A stretch of 64,000 nucleotides of DNA from Vitrella brassicaformis (taxonomy: Eukaryota > Sar > Vitrellaceae), in the NCBI GenBank assembly GCA_001179505.1, contig CDMY01000392.1, positions 1 through 64,000 on the forward strand, read 5' to 3'. Position 1 is the first letter of the stretch. Every line of letters begins with the position of its first letter. The notes beneath the pieces are model-generated. The model saw only the letters and a program-made list of their open reading frames with translations. It did no database searches and was not told where the DNA came from. The position numbers and the translations under genes were made by a program. This document shows positions 1 through 12,425 of this stretch, piece by piece.

Positions 1-56
1 ACACGAGGCACTCTGCATCCAGCAATGGATTGTCTGCATTACACTCAGCCAGTCAG

Positions 57-1025
57 TCAGTCAGATGCCATTGGCTCGTCAACTTCCATTGGCTTCTCCG
101 TGTCCATGCCATCCGCCCCGTTGACCACCTCCACCCCACTGCCGCTGCCGCTGCCGCTGCCAGGCTGCAGGAGGTCCGATGCGCCCGATGGCTTGACGCG
201 CTTGCGCGGGAGAGGGCCAGTCACACCATCCACAGCATCACTCACAGCGTATGGCGGGGGGCACTCCGGCTGCCGCTCGTGGGGGTGGCTCATCAAGTCC
301 TGACACACACATGGTCAACCAACACATTCACACCCACTGCACGGGACGAGACAAGATGATTGAGGTCACGCTTGGCTCACATCGTGAGTTCGCTTGTTGG
401 CCTGTGGCACTGCAGCAGCCGCAGCGGCAGTGGCCCCCTGACATACACATGGAGACACACACGCAGAGCAGATGACACCAACAAAGTGCGTTCTGCTTAC
501 CATGCCTGCCGAGGGTCCACTTGCAGAGTGGCTTCCACTCTCATCACCAACGCCATCGGAACCACCTGAACACAACCAGCAGGTTCGCTCCTCCATCCAC
601 TCTCCACTTTCACTCTCACTCTCACTCGGACCTGTGGGAATCGCCTGGTTGAGCTGCGGGATCAGCCATGCATCGCTGCCCATCCGCGCGCGAGCCAGGG
701 CCGCCGCCTGGGGATTGCCCCCGACGCCCCCATCGTCGTGGGGGTCCTCAGTGCTGTAAAGGCCGATGGATATCTCCCCCCGGTAGTGCTTGCTCATGCG
801 CACGTATACCGCGAAGGCGTCGTCTGGTCCGTCACCACGCAAGAGGACGAATCGGCATCGGTGAGGGTTCTCGCAGGCGGCGCTGTCGGTGCTGCCGATG
901 GTGCGGCCGCCCCACAGTGGCGTCCCGGGTCGCTGAGCGGTGAGCTCACCGATGCGGGAGGAGGCAGCAGACGACGGAGGATGACGGGCCACCGTCACAC
1001 TCTCCCAAGGTCCCCCATGGAGCAT
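57..1025 (-). CDS. Lineage-specific protein, partner of the 50.6 kb gene (copy 1)
   Basis: Function unknown. Three exons join in frame (1025-501, 437-381, 299-57) to give 274 residues. The N-terminal 175 residues hold a possible globular segment containing WGGRT and a serine/glutamate-rich tail. The second exon is alanine-rich and ends NKRTHD; the third begins DLMSHPHERQ and contains KPSGAS followed by LLQPGSGSGSG. These blocks recur with the same exon junction in the plus-strand gene at 50564-51993, so the two are paralogues, but the first exon here has no counterpart there. The start is the first ATG of the open frame, 87 bases after the stop of the upstream gene on the same strand. A fused or misjoined first exon is possible. 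Confidence 0.6.
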
Positions 1026-1111
1026 ACTAGAAGATCAAAGGAGGGAAGGCACGGAATGCGACACGCTGCCTTATTGTGATCGCATGCGTTTGTTGCGTAT
1101 ATACCGAGTCA

Positions 1112-2722
1112 TCACAATCTCGCGGAAGCTACGATACTCGTGATAGATGCCTGCAGACGGACAGACAGACGAACAGACAGACAGACAGACAGACGGACAT
1201 CGAAAAGTGAGCATAACACCTGTTCATGCCTCTTACATCGGCACGGAGGGTCGCTAGGGTCGAAGGTATCTCTGTACTCGGCCGGCACTGTCTCAGGTGT
1301 GTGCACCCTCACCGGTATCCCGCCCAGCCGCTCCCGACAAACAACCCATGTCCGACCCCCCCACACAACCTCACCCGCCGCCCCCCGTGTCAGCCCCAAG
1401 TCGCCATCTAGGCGATTGCCGAAGAGGCCATACTGCCGCATGCTCGCCAGTCGGCTGTCGATATCCTCCTTGGTGCCCGCACGCCTCACATCGCCCTCAC
1501 CCAGCTGGAGGGGCAGCTGTTGGATCCGCTTGAGGTTCTTGGCAAGCCGCAGCAGCGCCACACTCCCCGACCAGTCGCCCCCCACCTCTATCACGTACCG
1601 CAGACGGATCAGCCGAAACACACGCCGGCGACTGGCGGACTGACGCAGCGGCTGGTAGTCGATGATGCTCTCCAGTCTTTTGCTCTTGATGAGGCCGTCG
1701 ATGGCCGACGTCACGGCGGTCTCGACTGCACTGCTGCCGGCGTGTGACGTGCTGGCCATGGTGTTGCTGAGCTGGGCGAGGGTGGTGGCCTCCTGGCCCT
1801 CTGCACCGATCCATCCGGCGAGTGTGTGGTGGAGCTCCGGTGGCAGGCCGTACAGCCGCTGCACGAACAAGTGTGGGGTGGAGGGGACGGCACCATCACC
1901 AGCACCACCACCACCAGCGGCGGCGGACGACGACGACGTGAGTGCGAACATCTTGAAGTTGCCCTCCAGCTGCACGCACCGCATCGCATCGCATCGATCA
2001 CACACACGCATCCACAGAGGGCAAGATGAACACACAGCATCCATCCACTGTTGCGTACCCACCCACCAGAGCCAATCCTTTGAGATCCGACACGGCAGAC
2101 TTAAGCCTCCATGGACACGAAGAGCTTCGAGAGCGCACCGCTGGCCATCTTGACTCGAGATGCTCCCATGGGCGACTCCTGCACACACACACAGTGCACA
2201 CACACGCACACACACACACACATGCCGCATTCACTCACACACGTCACACTTACACATCGCTCTCAGGTCACTCACCGCGGCCTTTGTCGCCAGGTAATCT
2301 AGTGCCTCTGGCGGCCCCTGTCACACACACGCAGAACACACAAATAGCGAAGGCATGGCTGATGTGGTGTGTTTGTGCCGCAGGTGACAGAGAGAGAGCT
2401 ACCTGTGAGTGTAGTCCCTCTAGCATAGTGAGAGTGTCGTAGATGTTGCGCAGCACACCAACCTGCACACACACACATGAGGCAACACAATCAAGCGGTG
2501 ATGCTTGTCTAATGGGAGGCCTTTCGTTCGTTGCAGTGACTGACCGACTCATCTGCTTGCGCGTCGCTGCCGAGCAAACCGCCACCTTCAGCGGCTGACA
2601 CACACACACACACACACACATCGATGAGCCGTCATGTGTGTGTGTGTGTGTGTGTGTGTGGTGGTGCTGCCTGCCTTCAGCTCACCTGCAGCCGCCGCTT
2701 GTTGGTTGATCGTGTGTGCCAT
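1112..2722 (-). CDS. F-box/LRR-like lineage-specific protein (copy 1)
   Basis: Function unknown. Seven exons (2722-2686, 2594-2545, 2462-2403, 2317-2276, 2178-2119, 1969-1220, 1150-1112) join in frame to 345 residues starting MAHTINQQ. The long exon carries a segment resembling a degenerate F-box (LPPELHHTLAGW) followed by a region with RLESIID and VIEVGGDWSG. The minus-strand gene at 47757-50364 has matching landmarks (LIEGTRNRLES, VVVGGSW) and similar small N-terminal exons, so I read them as diverged paralogues; this copy is shorter at the C-terminus. The intron before the last 12 residues is a multiple of three, so reading through it would also stay open. Confidence 0.6.
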
Positions 2723-3351
2723 GTGTCAATCACTCACTCACCACCAATTGCTCACCACAACGAGCGAACACCTGCACAACACAGCACAGCACAGACACAA
2801 ACACCGTGGTGTGATTGATGTGCCCGCCGTCAACGAGTGAGTCTCTCGTGGTGCTCACCCGCCAGTCAGCCGGTCTGGTCGGTCATTGATTACTCAAGCT
2901 GTCAAGGCGCCTACCGATCTGCAGTCACTCACACACAAGCAAAGCTATTACGTCCAATCTGACCGCTCTTTCTCCATGCTGCTGCACGCACATGCCAATC
3001 AGTGACCGACACAAACCTGACGCCGAATGGCCGACGAATGAGTGCATGAGTGGGCTCTGCGGTGTCCGTCTGTCTGCAGCAGCGTCGGATGAGAGAGGCG
3101 TTCGTGCGAACCGATGAGTGCGGCTGAGAGATTCTGCAATGCCGAGCTGTACAGCTCTCACTGACGCCAACAGGCTGGATATGGAGGAAGGCGCCCCGCC
3201 CTTCTCTTTCAAAAGCAACAGCTCGCGACCAACAGCTTGCTTTGGCAAGAGCGCCTTTTCCGAGCGTTTTCGTCCTGCAGCAGCACAAGAGGGACAGCAG
3301 GGACGAATGTGAGCAAAGATCGACGAAATCTGTCCTTTTCAACCGATCGAG
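2723..3351. promoter_or_regulatory. Divergent intergenic region
   Basis: This 629-base spacer lies between the start of a minus-strand gene and the glutaredoxin start. It holds short direct repeats such as CACTCACTCAC and no coding frame I can support. It must contain both promoters. No TATA-like element stands out. Confidence 0.45.
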
Positions 3352-3929
3352 ATGAAGGCAAGTGCGAGGCGATGCCTTGCCAGCCTCTCGCCCGTCGTGG
3401 GAAGCTCCCACGCCCTCAGCAGACTGGCCACCTCCCTGCCACACTACGCCGCCCAGCCCTCTGCCCTCCGCCTCAGCCCCTTCCCCCGGTGCGTGTCGCT
3501 CGGTGTGGTCTGCTGCCTGTCCACTGCGTCTCCTGGATCAGCTGACGCGGCGGCAGCTAAGTCTGAGAAGGAGGAGGACAGCGGCACTAATGGTGAGAGC
3601 CACCCTGACTTCGCGCCGCAGCCGAGGGAGATCGACTGGGACAAGATCAAGGACAAGATCAGGGAGCTGCTGACGGGGCACCGGATGGTGCTGTTTATGA
3701 AGGGCTCCCCTGACCAGCCGCAATGTGGCTTCAGCTCCAGGGTGAGTGGGCAGGCAGACAGACAGGCAGGCAGGCAGGCAACTGCATCGCAGTACATCCG
3801 TCCTTTAAACTGTGTGTTATGTGTGTGTCACCATCAGGTGGTGATGATTCTTGACAGCCTGGGCATGTCGGATTACACCTTTGTGGACGTGCTGAAGCAC
3901 CCGATCGTGCGGGAGGGCATCAAGAAGTA

Positions 3930-3960
<31 letters not shown>

Positions 3961-4128
3961 ATTGACGGGGAGTTCCTGGGCGGCTGCGACATCATCATGC
4001 AGCTCTACCAGAGCGGCGAACTCAAGCAGACGCTCCTCGAAAAGGGATTCATCAAGACGGCTGAGGGCGGTGGCGACACAGAGGGGGGAGGGGAGGGCGC
4101 AAAGGCAGAGGGAGAGGAGGGCAAGTAG
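3352..4128 (+). CDS. Monothiol glutaredoxin (Grx5/GLRX5 type), organelle-targeted
   Basis: Two exons (3352-3741, 3838-4128) encode 226 residues. The monothiol glutaredoxin fold is clear: MVLFMKG, the active-site CGFS near residue 125, then WPTIPQLYIDG and the glutathione-binding GGCDI. Members of this family carry glutathione-coordinated 2Fe-2S clusters for iron-sulfur protein assembly. The first 80 or so residues are rich in Arg, Ser, Ala and Leu with few acids, as expected of a transit peptide to a mitochondrion (or plastid). An acidic Gly/Glu tail follows the domain. The intron is 96 nt and rich in CAGG units. The start is the first ATG in frame. Confidence 0.92.
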
Positions 4129-4512
4129 GGACAATGGTGCGGTGCATGGCCAAGACACTATGATGACTGACGTGATCTGATGCGCGATTTGGATTGACTG
4201 ATGGGGCCGGCCGTGTTTTCAGAATATTTAATGTTTGTGTGGTGCACGGTGGCATGTCTCGCACCGCACCGGCCAAACCTCTCGGACACACAACACAACA
4301 CAGTTTCATTCAGTCATCACGTCCGTCACGTCACACACATGAATGACCGTCAGTCACATTGATTGGTTCGCCAAGAAGCCATTCATTCAAACCACTCGCC
4401 CACCAACGGCACACAGACAGACAGACCGCCCCACTGCCCACCCGCCCCTCAAGGCCAGGGGAGTGTGGCAATGAATCCGCCTGTCTGTCTGTCTGTCTGC
4501 CTATCCGCCTGT
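4129..4512. other. Tail-to-tail spacer
   Basis: A 384-base spacer between the stops of the glutaredoxin and ribosomal protein genes. It contains short CAGA and CTGT repeats and otherwise nothing I recognise. Confidence 0.5.
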
Positions 4513-5535
4513 TCACTCGTCCTGGTGAACAGTGCCCGTCTCGCTGACGTAGATACCGTCCAGGAACTTCCGGATGTCCTTGTTTCGCACCATCACAGAC
4601 TGGTGGATCAGCGCAGCTGCGACACACAGAGAGAGAGAGGGGAGAGATGGGGCAAGGGACTCTCTGTGTGTGTGTCATGCGCACCGCATATACCTGATCT
4701 CGAGACGAGTTCCAGGTCGGTTCCTGCGATGACGATCTCGTCCTTGACGTTGTTTGACTTGTCGACGGTGCAGCCGTCTAGCATCCTGACGGACCGGACG
4801 ATCTTTTCGCCCAGGAAGTTGCGGATCTCGATGCGAGTGTTGTTGTCGGTGATGTTGCTGTTGATCGGGAAATGCGCGTACACCAGACGCATCTTGTACT
4901 GATATTTCTGTTCAGGGTCACGTGAGCATAGCATCACACAGACACATACACACTCTTGACTACGTCGATGAGGCAAGAACTCTCCCTCTCCCACTCCTCC
5001 CCCTCCTTCCCCCTCTGCTTTTGCAGCCGTGTGTGTGGGTCCGTGCGCTGCTCCCTACTCCCACCTTCATGACGCCGGTGAAGAGGTTCTTGATGTGCGT
5101 GCAGACAGTCCTAATAGCGGCGAGCTGCTTGGACTTGCCCTGCCACATCTCGACCCTGATCTTGTTCTTGCCGTCCTCCTCGAAGAGGTGGATGTCCACC
5201 GGCAAGTGGCGAAAGTTCCGCTCCAGCTCGCCGAACTTGCCCTTGACGTGCACGATGCGCGACTTGATCTCCACATCCACTGACACCCACAGGGGGACAC
5301 AGACAGACAGACAGACACGGACATGGACACGTCCAGATCAGCTCACGGCCCGCTCCCTCCCACAGATCCCGTGCCTCAGCTTCCTCCCCGCCCTCCCTCC
5401 CTCCCTCTCTGCCTCTCCTCCCTCTATCCCATGCCCGCCTGCCTGCCTGCCTCCTTCCCTGTGTCCCTCCCTTGTGTGCTGTATCTCACCGCCGTCAGGG
5501 ACATCGATGGTCTGGCTGTTGTAGAGGTACTTCAT
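4513..5535 (-). CDS. RPL9: 60S ribosomal protein L9 (uL6)
   Basis: Four exons (5535-5490, 5279-5065, 4907-4694, 4616-4513) give 192 residues, the usual length of eukaryotic L9. Family signatures are present in order: [15 protein letters not shown] at the start, [15 protein letters not shown] near residue 75, YAHFPIN and EIRNFLGEK mid-protein, then [13 protein letters not shown] near the end. The protein binds 25S/28S rRNA in the large subunit near the stalk base. The open frame extends upstream of the chosen Met, but that part is not conserved with L9, so it is 5' leader. Confidence 0.96.
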
Positions 5536-5826
5536 CGCGCTGAGCGAGTGGCTGTCTGCCCCCACGCCTTGCCTTCCCAGCACCACAGAGCTTCCTGAGT
5601 TTAGCTCGCAGATCCAAGCTCGCAAAGGAAAATCAGCAAAAGCGGACAGATGAGCGCGGCAACGTGCTTCTACGGCCTCTCTGTGACGGTCCAGATGCAC
5701 GGCTTGAAAAGTAGCTGCGCGAGATGACGGGCGCGTTTTGTCGACACTAGCTGAAGACCCTCTTGTCAAGCAGACTGCGGCACTACAACGGCCTCAGGCC
5801 TCTCCATCCACTCGAAGCAGCGCACC
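5536..5826. promoter_or_regulatory. Divergent promoter region, RPL9 / unknown gene
   Basis: These 291 bases separate the start of RPL9 from the start of the plus-strand gene at 5827. There is no coding evidence. A shared bidirectional promoter is the simplest reading. Confidence 0.5.
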
Positions 5827-8800
5827 ATGGCAACGGGACAGCCTCGGATTCGCGTCAGTACCGCTCCCGCGCCGCAACAAGAAGGCGCGTCCCTCCCTGA
5901 GCGGCTCTCTGCGGCGTGGGGGTCGCCTGCCGATGCATCGCTGGCTACAGTGCATCAGCTGGGGCTGGAGATGCCCATGGGAGGGGTGTATGAGGAGACC
6001 AGCGTGAATGGCTTTGTTGTTGGAGATGATCTGGTCAAGCACCTGAGTCAGGACCTGGAGGCGCTCAACCTGGACAGGGTGTCGTCCTATGACCAGCCGA
6101 GCAGGAAGATGGCGCGGTTTCGCTCAAGGGTCAGTTCACGAGAGATCACACACTGTTCACCATCTGTCTTATGTGTGTTTTGCTTTCTTGCTTCAGGACA
6201 ACCCCTTCGCCCACGTGGCTCCCTGGGCGATGCGGCCGTCATTCCCTCCCCCTTCCCTCCCCCCTCCCACACAAGCCGCAGACCGGCCACCCCTCCCCCC
6301 TCCCCCACACACAGACGCCAACGGTCTGCCCAACGGTCCAGACTCACTGCCGCGCGAGTCCGACCACCCCATGATGTCCCCTCCCCCTCTGCTTCGCAAC
6401 GGCGGGCGGGACAGCGACCTTGACAGTGATGGTCTGCGGATGTCGTCGAGCGGTCCGAGCATCGAGGGCGAGGGGGGCATTGCTCGAGGGACGACGGGCG
6501 GCAGTGGGTCGCTGAAGGGGGTGTCGTCTATACCATCGCAGGAACAGCCGCCGCCGGTTGCTGCCGCTGCTGTCGCTGCCGCTGAGCCCGCTCCCCCAGC
6601 AGCAGCAGCAGCAGCACCGCTGTACGGGCAGCTTTATGACATGTACCAGCAGCAGCCGCCACAGGGCTATCTGCCAGCTCACCCGTACGGCCCTCCCGTG
6701 TATGCGCCCCTTCCCCAATATGTCGGCGGCTACGGCGTCGTGCCACAGATGGGCGGCATGGTCTTTCCGCCCCCACCAGTGGCTGACGGCATCGGTGGTG
6801 CTGCTGGTGGTGGTGGTGGTGCTGGAGGTGTTGGTGTTGGTTCAGAGAGTGACGGTAGCGACTCTGAGGAGCGGTTTTATCAGATCGTGTCGGAGCCGGT
6901 CGAGTCGTACCTGAGGATGGACGACATCCCGCCTGACGCGCAGGTGACTGAGTGAGTGGGGATGCCCATAAGGCATGCACTGCACTGACGAAACGGACAC
7001 AGAGGTATTAGTTGCCTCTCTCTCTGTATGTGGACATCACGTGATTAGATCCCTGAGTTTTACGACGGTATATCGTTTTCACTGGGAGAGGCCGGCCGCG
7101 AGCTGCTGAGGTACTATATCAGAGCGTCCGGACATGGTGAGTGAGCACAGAAACGAGACAGACGCGAGATGTGAGGCGGACAGAGCAGAGCCATCGACAA
7201 GAGTTCTCTCTCTCTGTGATGTGATGTGTGTGTGGATTGGTTCATTCAGGCAAGAAGGGCAAGACCCTCCAGAACACCTCCATCCCCGACCTCCTGCGAA
7301 TGGCATACGAAACGTCAGAAGACGAAAAGACAACATCATTTTCAGACACCGAATCGTCTGCGATGTTGTATCTCTCTCTTCATGTGTGCTGGTTCACTCA
7401 GAGGTCTGTGGCGCGTGGCCGTGCGGCTCCACCTCGAGCACAAAGGCGTGGCCCCCATGACTCCGGCACACGCCGAGATGCGGAAATACAAGCAGGACCA
7501 GTCCCGCCGCCGTCGCGAGAAGCACAAGGCGGAGCCCACCGATCCAGTGGAGCTCATGCGCACGCCATCAGGCAGACCGACAGTGGCCTATCGGGACGGA
7601 ATGACGCTGCGGCTGGGCGCGGAGGGGCGGCGGGAGCTGCTGCGGCGGTTCCGGGACCTGTATGAGACGCGCAAGGACTTCTTGACGCGGGTGTTGCAGC
7701 AGAACCAGATCAAGTACTCGGACATGCGCAATGCGACACTGGCAAAGGTACGCACCGCAGGTGGGGCGGGACAGACGGGACAGAAGGGTCAGCGGCAAAT
7801 GGACGCATCGCATCTTCCTCTCCCTCTCCCTCCATCTCGCTCTCTATGCGTCTCACAGATTCTTCGTGTGGCGTACTATGCTGGGCTGTGGGACGATGTG
7901 GTGGCCATCCACTTCGACCACCTCAACAGCAAGTCCGCCAAGGACCGTGCCCGCCGCACCGCACGCGAAGGTGGCAACACCAACAGCCCCACCACCACCG
8001 CAACCACAAACGACCACCCCCTCCCACAGCCACAAGTGGTGGCTGGCAAGCCCCTCGCGCGCACCGACCAGCCGGCCATCCCGCAGCTGGGCGACCCCCA
8101 CCTCCCCCAGCCCCTGCCCCCTCTCGTCCCCATCAAGCAGGAGCCCCACCGCAGACGCAGGCGGCACACCACCAAGGCAGCTGAGCTCGTGTCGCCACGT
8201 GCACCGCTGCCCCTGCCCCTGCCCCCTCCCCTGCAGCAGACGGATGCCTACGGGCAGATGGTGGGTGCGGGAGCGGATGGGGATTACCTCTTTACGGGTG
8301 CGGCTGAGGGCTGGTCTCGGTTTCAGCCGCCGGAAGGGCCGACATTGGACCAGCCGTATGGTGGTGGCGGCGCTGCCAATGGGTGGGGGCACGTGAGTCC
8401 GACGAACGGCTATGCGCCGGTAATCCCTCAGGCAGTCCCTCCCTACGAGTACCCGCCCCTTCCCCCCTACTTGCATCCTACAGCGGGTGGTCCCCTGTGC
8501 ACCTGCCCGGTGCACGGCAACGTCGGTGTGGGTCCATGGCATTATGGATCGCCACAGCTGCAATCACAACAGCCACTCTATCTCCCACCAGCACCACAAG
8601 CAGCAGCAGGGGCAGGGGCACACCAGCCGCCAGACGATGGCCTCCCACCACCACCACCACCAGCCGCAGCAGCACATGATGGGAACGAGGAGAACGGTCT
8701 GCAGAACCCCCCGCCCCTTGTGTCGTTCGAGTCCATCGATCGCATGATCGGCCCGATGCCGTCCAGCCAAGACAACAACGAGGCCAACAACCTCTACGAC

Positions 8801-9070
8801 CCCCTCGGCTCCAACGGCGGCATGACCATGGGCATCGGCGTGGGGCTGGGCATGGGAAGGAGCGAGAGCAGCATGGACAGAGGTGTCTTTGGGTCCGGTT
8901 TCGGCAGCGGTGATGGGTTGTCTCGCGGCGTGAGCATCAAGCGGGAGAGGTCTGCCGGCGGCGGGATGGGGTTAGGGCTGGACATGGGTATGGGCAACGG
9001 CATGGCCATGGGGGATCGGTCTGTTGATGAGGGGGACGGTATCAAGACCGAGCCCTTCGGGAGGCTGTGA
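5827..9070 (+). CDS. Large low-complexity protein with a duplicated helical domain
   Basis: Function unknown. Six exons (5827-6129, 6197-6943, 7049-7136, 7250-7364, 7402-7747, 7859-9070) join in consistent phase to 936 residues. Residues 100-350 are rich in Pro, Ala, Gly and Gln. A folded core at about 350-540 appears to contain two related copies: the first with SLGEAGRELLRYY, SIPDLLRMAYE and LWRVAVRLHLEHK, the second with RLGAEGRRELLRRF, LAKILRVAYYAGLWDDVVA and IHFDH. A basic stretch (QSRRRREKHK) between them could be a nuclear signal. The long C-terminal part is Pro/Gln/His-rich and ends in Gly-Met repeats. Composition suggests a nuclear regulatory protein, but that is inference. The start is the ATG after the divergent spacer. 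Confidence 0.7.
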
Positions 9071-10599
9071 GCGATATGTGCGAGGAGGGAGGGGAGGGGA
9101 CGGGGAGAGGGAGAGGGAGAAGGGGGGTAGTTTGCTCATTCATTTCACTTGTACAATAGTGTTGGTCGTGTCTGGCGCTCGATAGACGCCAGCCTTTTTC
9201 CCATCAGCCTGCCTGCCTGGGTGTTGGACATATATGTGTGTCTGCATGGAGTGATAGCCAGACTGATAGGAGCAAGCAGAGGAGGTGATTTGAAGCCCGC
9301 AGTGGTCTCAACATCACCTCCGTGTGCTTAGCCGGTGCATGAAGATGCTTTGGTCTCTGCGCATTTGCGTAACTGGAATGAAAGGTTGTCGTAACTGAGC
9401 AAATGAGTTTTGATGCCTGAATGGAAGGAAGTGCCCTTCCTCCTGGTGTGGAGTTGTGAAAGGTCCGAATTCAGTCTGTTGTACACGCGATTGACTCATC
9501 AGCAACTGTCCAATTGTCGCAAGCGAGTCTGATTCACTCGTGTGTTTGTTTAAACACCAGCCATGTACTCATCAGCCACCCATCCCACACCACAGGCAGA
9601 CTCGGACATCCATGCTCATCCGATTCAAACTAGCTATCAACACCATCGCCACCAGTGGGCGGTCTGGTCGGTCGATCAAAAACATACCATCACACACACA
9701 CACACACACACACAAACGCGCAGGCAGGCAGGCAAGTGCCGCGACGATGCACGGCACTTCACACGACATGAGCGCTAGGTAGGTCACTCACAGGCACACG
9801 CAGCAAGCAAGACATGAGCGTTATATTGGGATACGGCACGGAGACAGACACATGGATAGGTTTACACCCTCACCTCTCCTCTCTTCACTGCTGCTGAAAC
9901 GAGGAAGGAACTCGTAGAAAGTTGGTTGACGTGGAAGGAAGGCAGAGTACATCAGACAGACAAGCCAAACTCACAGGGAGGCAATCCGCTTCTCCCCACC
10001 CACACCCCCCACCCCCTCCCACCCTCCCTCCCCTCCCCCCACAAGTCATGTGTGTGTCACGAATACGGTTTCCGTAGTGACGTCACGCAGGCAGCCAGAC
10101 AGGCAGAGGCAGAACCAAGGCTAGAGAGAGACAGACAGACGGACAGCCATCCGTGCATGAGGCAGCAGAAGGCAAAAAATGGCACCACATGCAGCCAGAC
10201 AGACAGGCAGGCAGCCATGACCCACCCACAAAACACTCACTGAGGAGGAGGTTGGAGGGGGGAGCAAGGCACGGCACAGACACACCCATCTGCAGTGTAC
10301 ACAATGGAGAAGATCAAAACTGGGTGCTCGTGTCAGCGAATCGCAATACTCAGGCAGAATGCACTGGCTCGTCCATCAACCATGCAGGCCTCGGTCCTTC
10401 GCCCTCCCTCAGCACACCCTCACAAAACAAATCGAGTGCGACTTGTCACGTGGAGGTACGCAGAGAGTGCATCAAGGAGCCTGGGACCAAGAGCAGATGG
10501 CGAGTAGATGGTCAAGAAACTCACGCACCGACAACACAACCAGTTACACAATACCCATCCAACCTCCACCTCCCACCCACCCTACCAGCCATCTCTCTC
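9071..10599. other. Long tail-to-tail spacer
   Basis: About 1.5 kb between two convergent stops. It contains a polypurine tract (about 9085-9130), a CA microsatellite near 9690, CAGACAGA-type repeats near 10130 and 10195, and a pyrimidine-rich stretch near 9990-10040. I see no conserved coding frame. Confidence 0.5.
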
Positions 10600-12042
10600 T
10601 TAAAAGACGGCCACCGAGTGATGGTTGTTGTGCCCGTGGCCGAAAAAGTTGTGCTGCGCGCCACGCCACCCCTCGTCATACTGCCCATACTGGTCGTAGG
10701 ACGGCGGGGCAGGCGCATCATACTGATACCGATCACCGTAGCCCCCCTGATGGCCCCCCCAGTGTCCATACCCCCCGTCATGCTGGTGCTGGAAGCCGCC
10801 GCCCTGGTGGTGGCCGTAGTCGTACCCTCCCTCCATGTGGCGTGGGCCCCTGCCACGGCCTCGCCCCCTCCTCGGCTTGGCGTGCATGCCCCTGCCCTTG
10901 GGCGATGTGATGCTGCCGTGCTGCGGGTGGATGGATGGGCTGTTGGGGTTGGGGGCGATGGGAGAGGCCTTGTAGTAGAGGACGTTGATGGACTTGAGGT
11001 GGGCCTGCATCTCTGGGTCGATCGGTACGTGCACGTCCCAGGTGCGGGCACGCTCCATGTCCAACGGACCGGGAATCTCAATACCTGCAGCAGGAGACGA
11101 ACGAACCAAGACAGAGACACATGCGACCATGTCCCTCCATATCTCTCTCTGTCCGTGTTAATGTGTGTGAGGGTGTGTGTTCTCACCGTCGATTTGTGGC
11201 GTGCTGTGCTCTTGCTCTTGCTCCTGCTGCTGGATCTCGCCGCTCTCCTGAGGCACTTCACAGGCCTCATGCACCGGCTGCTGCACGTCATAGCTGCCGT
11301 CATATCTGCCGTCATAGCCACCCTCATACCCGCCCTCCTGCTGTTGCTGGTACCCATAGCCCTCATGCTCGTCATAGCCGTAGTTGCCGTAGTCGGGCTG
11401 GCCATACTCGTACTGCTGCTGGTGGTGCTGGTACATGGCCATGGGCATGGGCGTCACGGGCGTCATGGGTGGGGCATTCATGTGCTTCTCCTGCGCCTGG
11501 TTGCTGAGGTAGTAGTTCTCGCTGTCGTCGACCTTGATGGGGTTGCCATTCGCAAACCGATCAGTGTCGATGTGCACAAAACCTGACACACCCATCACAT
11601 CACATCACATTCAGTGAGGCACTGCAGGTGTGTCACGTCTGTCACGTCCCCCCCCTCCCCCCTCTGTGTATCGCTGCTGCGCTCACCGTTCTTCCAGTGA
11701 AGGCCGAACATGCGTGTCTCGCGGCGGATGACCTGACGCACCTTCTTCTGCAGCCGGATGGCCTTCAGCAGATGGAACTGCTGCGGCGCCAGCGACGGGA
11801 TCTGAATGCGCGGATCCGCCAGGCCGACGAACGTGGGAGCAAACACGGTGCCCGGCGCGCCTGCAGGACACCAGCCAGAGAAGAGACACCCGATCATCCC
11901 GTGCCATGCATCGTTCCGTGTGTCATGTGATGTCCGCCTCTCTCTCCCTCTCACCCGGTGCATTGGCGAAGCCGTCCTGAGAGCCGGTATGGCTCATGCG
12001 GGAAGACAACTCAGGGCTGGTGGGTCCACAACCGTACGTCAT
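10600..12042 (-). CDS. RGG/Q-rich putative RNA-binding protein
   Basis: Function unknown. Four exons (12042-11955, 11860-11687, 11582-11187, 11084-10600) give 380 residues. The N-terminal third looks folded and contains FVGLADPRIQIPSLAP, then a basic helix (QKKVRQVIRRETRMFG) and FVHIDTDRFANG. The middle is Gln/Tyr/Gly-rich with YEGGYDGRYDGSYD-type repeats. Near residue 290 is a basic RGRGRGRGPR element, followed by Gly/His/Tyr-rich sequence to the end. Such RGG plus prion-like composition is typical of RNA-binding, condensate-forming proteins, but no RRM or KH motif is visible. The start is the only ATG of the first coding exon that precedes the whole frame. Confidence 0.72.
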
Positions 12043-12425
12043 CTTGCTTGCTTGCTTGCTTGCTGAATCAGTGCTTCTATGACTCTGCTCTGTCGCTCAA
12101 TAAGCAAGCGGCCGACGAATGGACGGACGACACGGAACAGAGTTTCGAAGACGTGGGAAACAATCGATGACACCTTGCAAGAACTACACTCGGGAAACGT
12201 ATGTGGTGAGGATGCCTGCGGAAACCGTAAGGAACAAAGACACACCAAACTTTCAGGTCAGCGAAGGTTGATAGTCCAGTGATCGGCTGTGGCCACTGGC
12301 GGAGGCTTTAGGGTAAAGCCCCGTGAATGATATTTTTTCTGAGCGTGTTTCGTGCCTCCAAGCATATGGATGAAGATACATAGCACCCCTTTGTTTCTCT
12401 TTATCCATCCATCTCATGAGATCTC
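12043..12425. promoter_or_regulatory. Divergent promoter region with TTTAGGG element
   Basis: A 383-base spacer between two divergent starts. It contains GGCTTTAGGGTAAAGCC at about 12303-12319, an imperfect inverted repeat centred on TTTAGGG, and a GCTT tandem repeat (GCTTGCTTGCTTGCTTGC) at 12045-12062 beside the minus-strand start. Confidence 0.45.

Noticed and set aside
5338-5769. N-terminal extension of ribosomal protein L9
   Set aside because: The extra residues have no counterpart in L9 proteins, and the chosen Met gives exactly the usual 192 residues.
10153-11586. A 477-codon plus-strand open frame over the RGG gene
   Set aside because: It is the antisense shadow of a low-complexity GC-rich gene; it has no start context, conserved motif or splice logic, while the minus strand joins four exons in phase.
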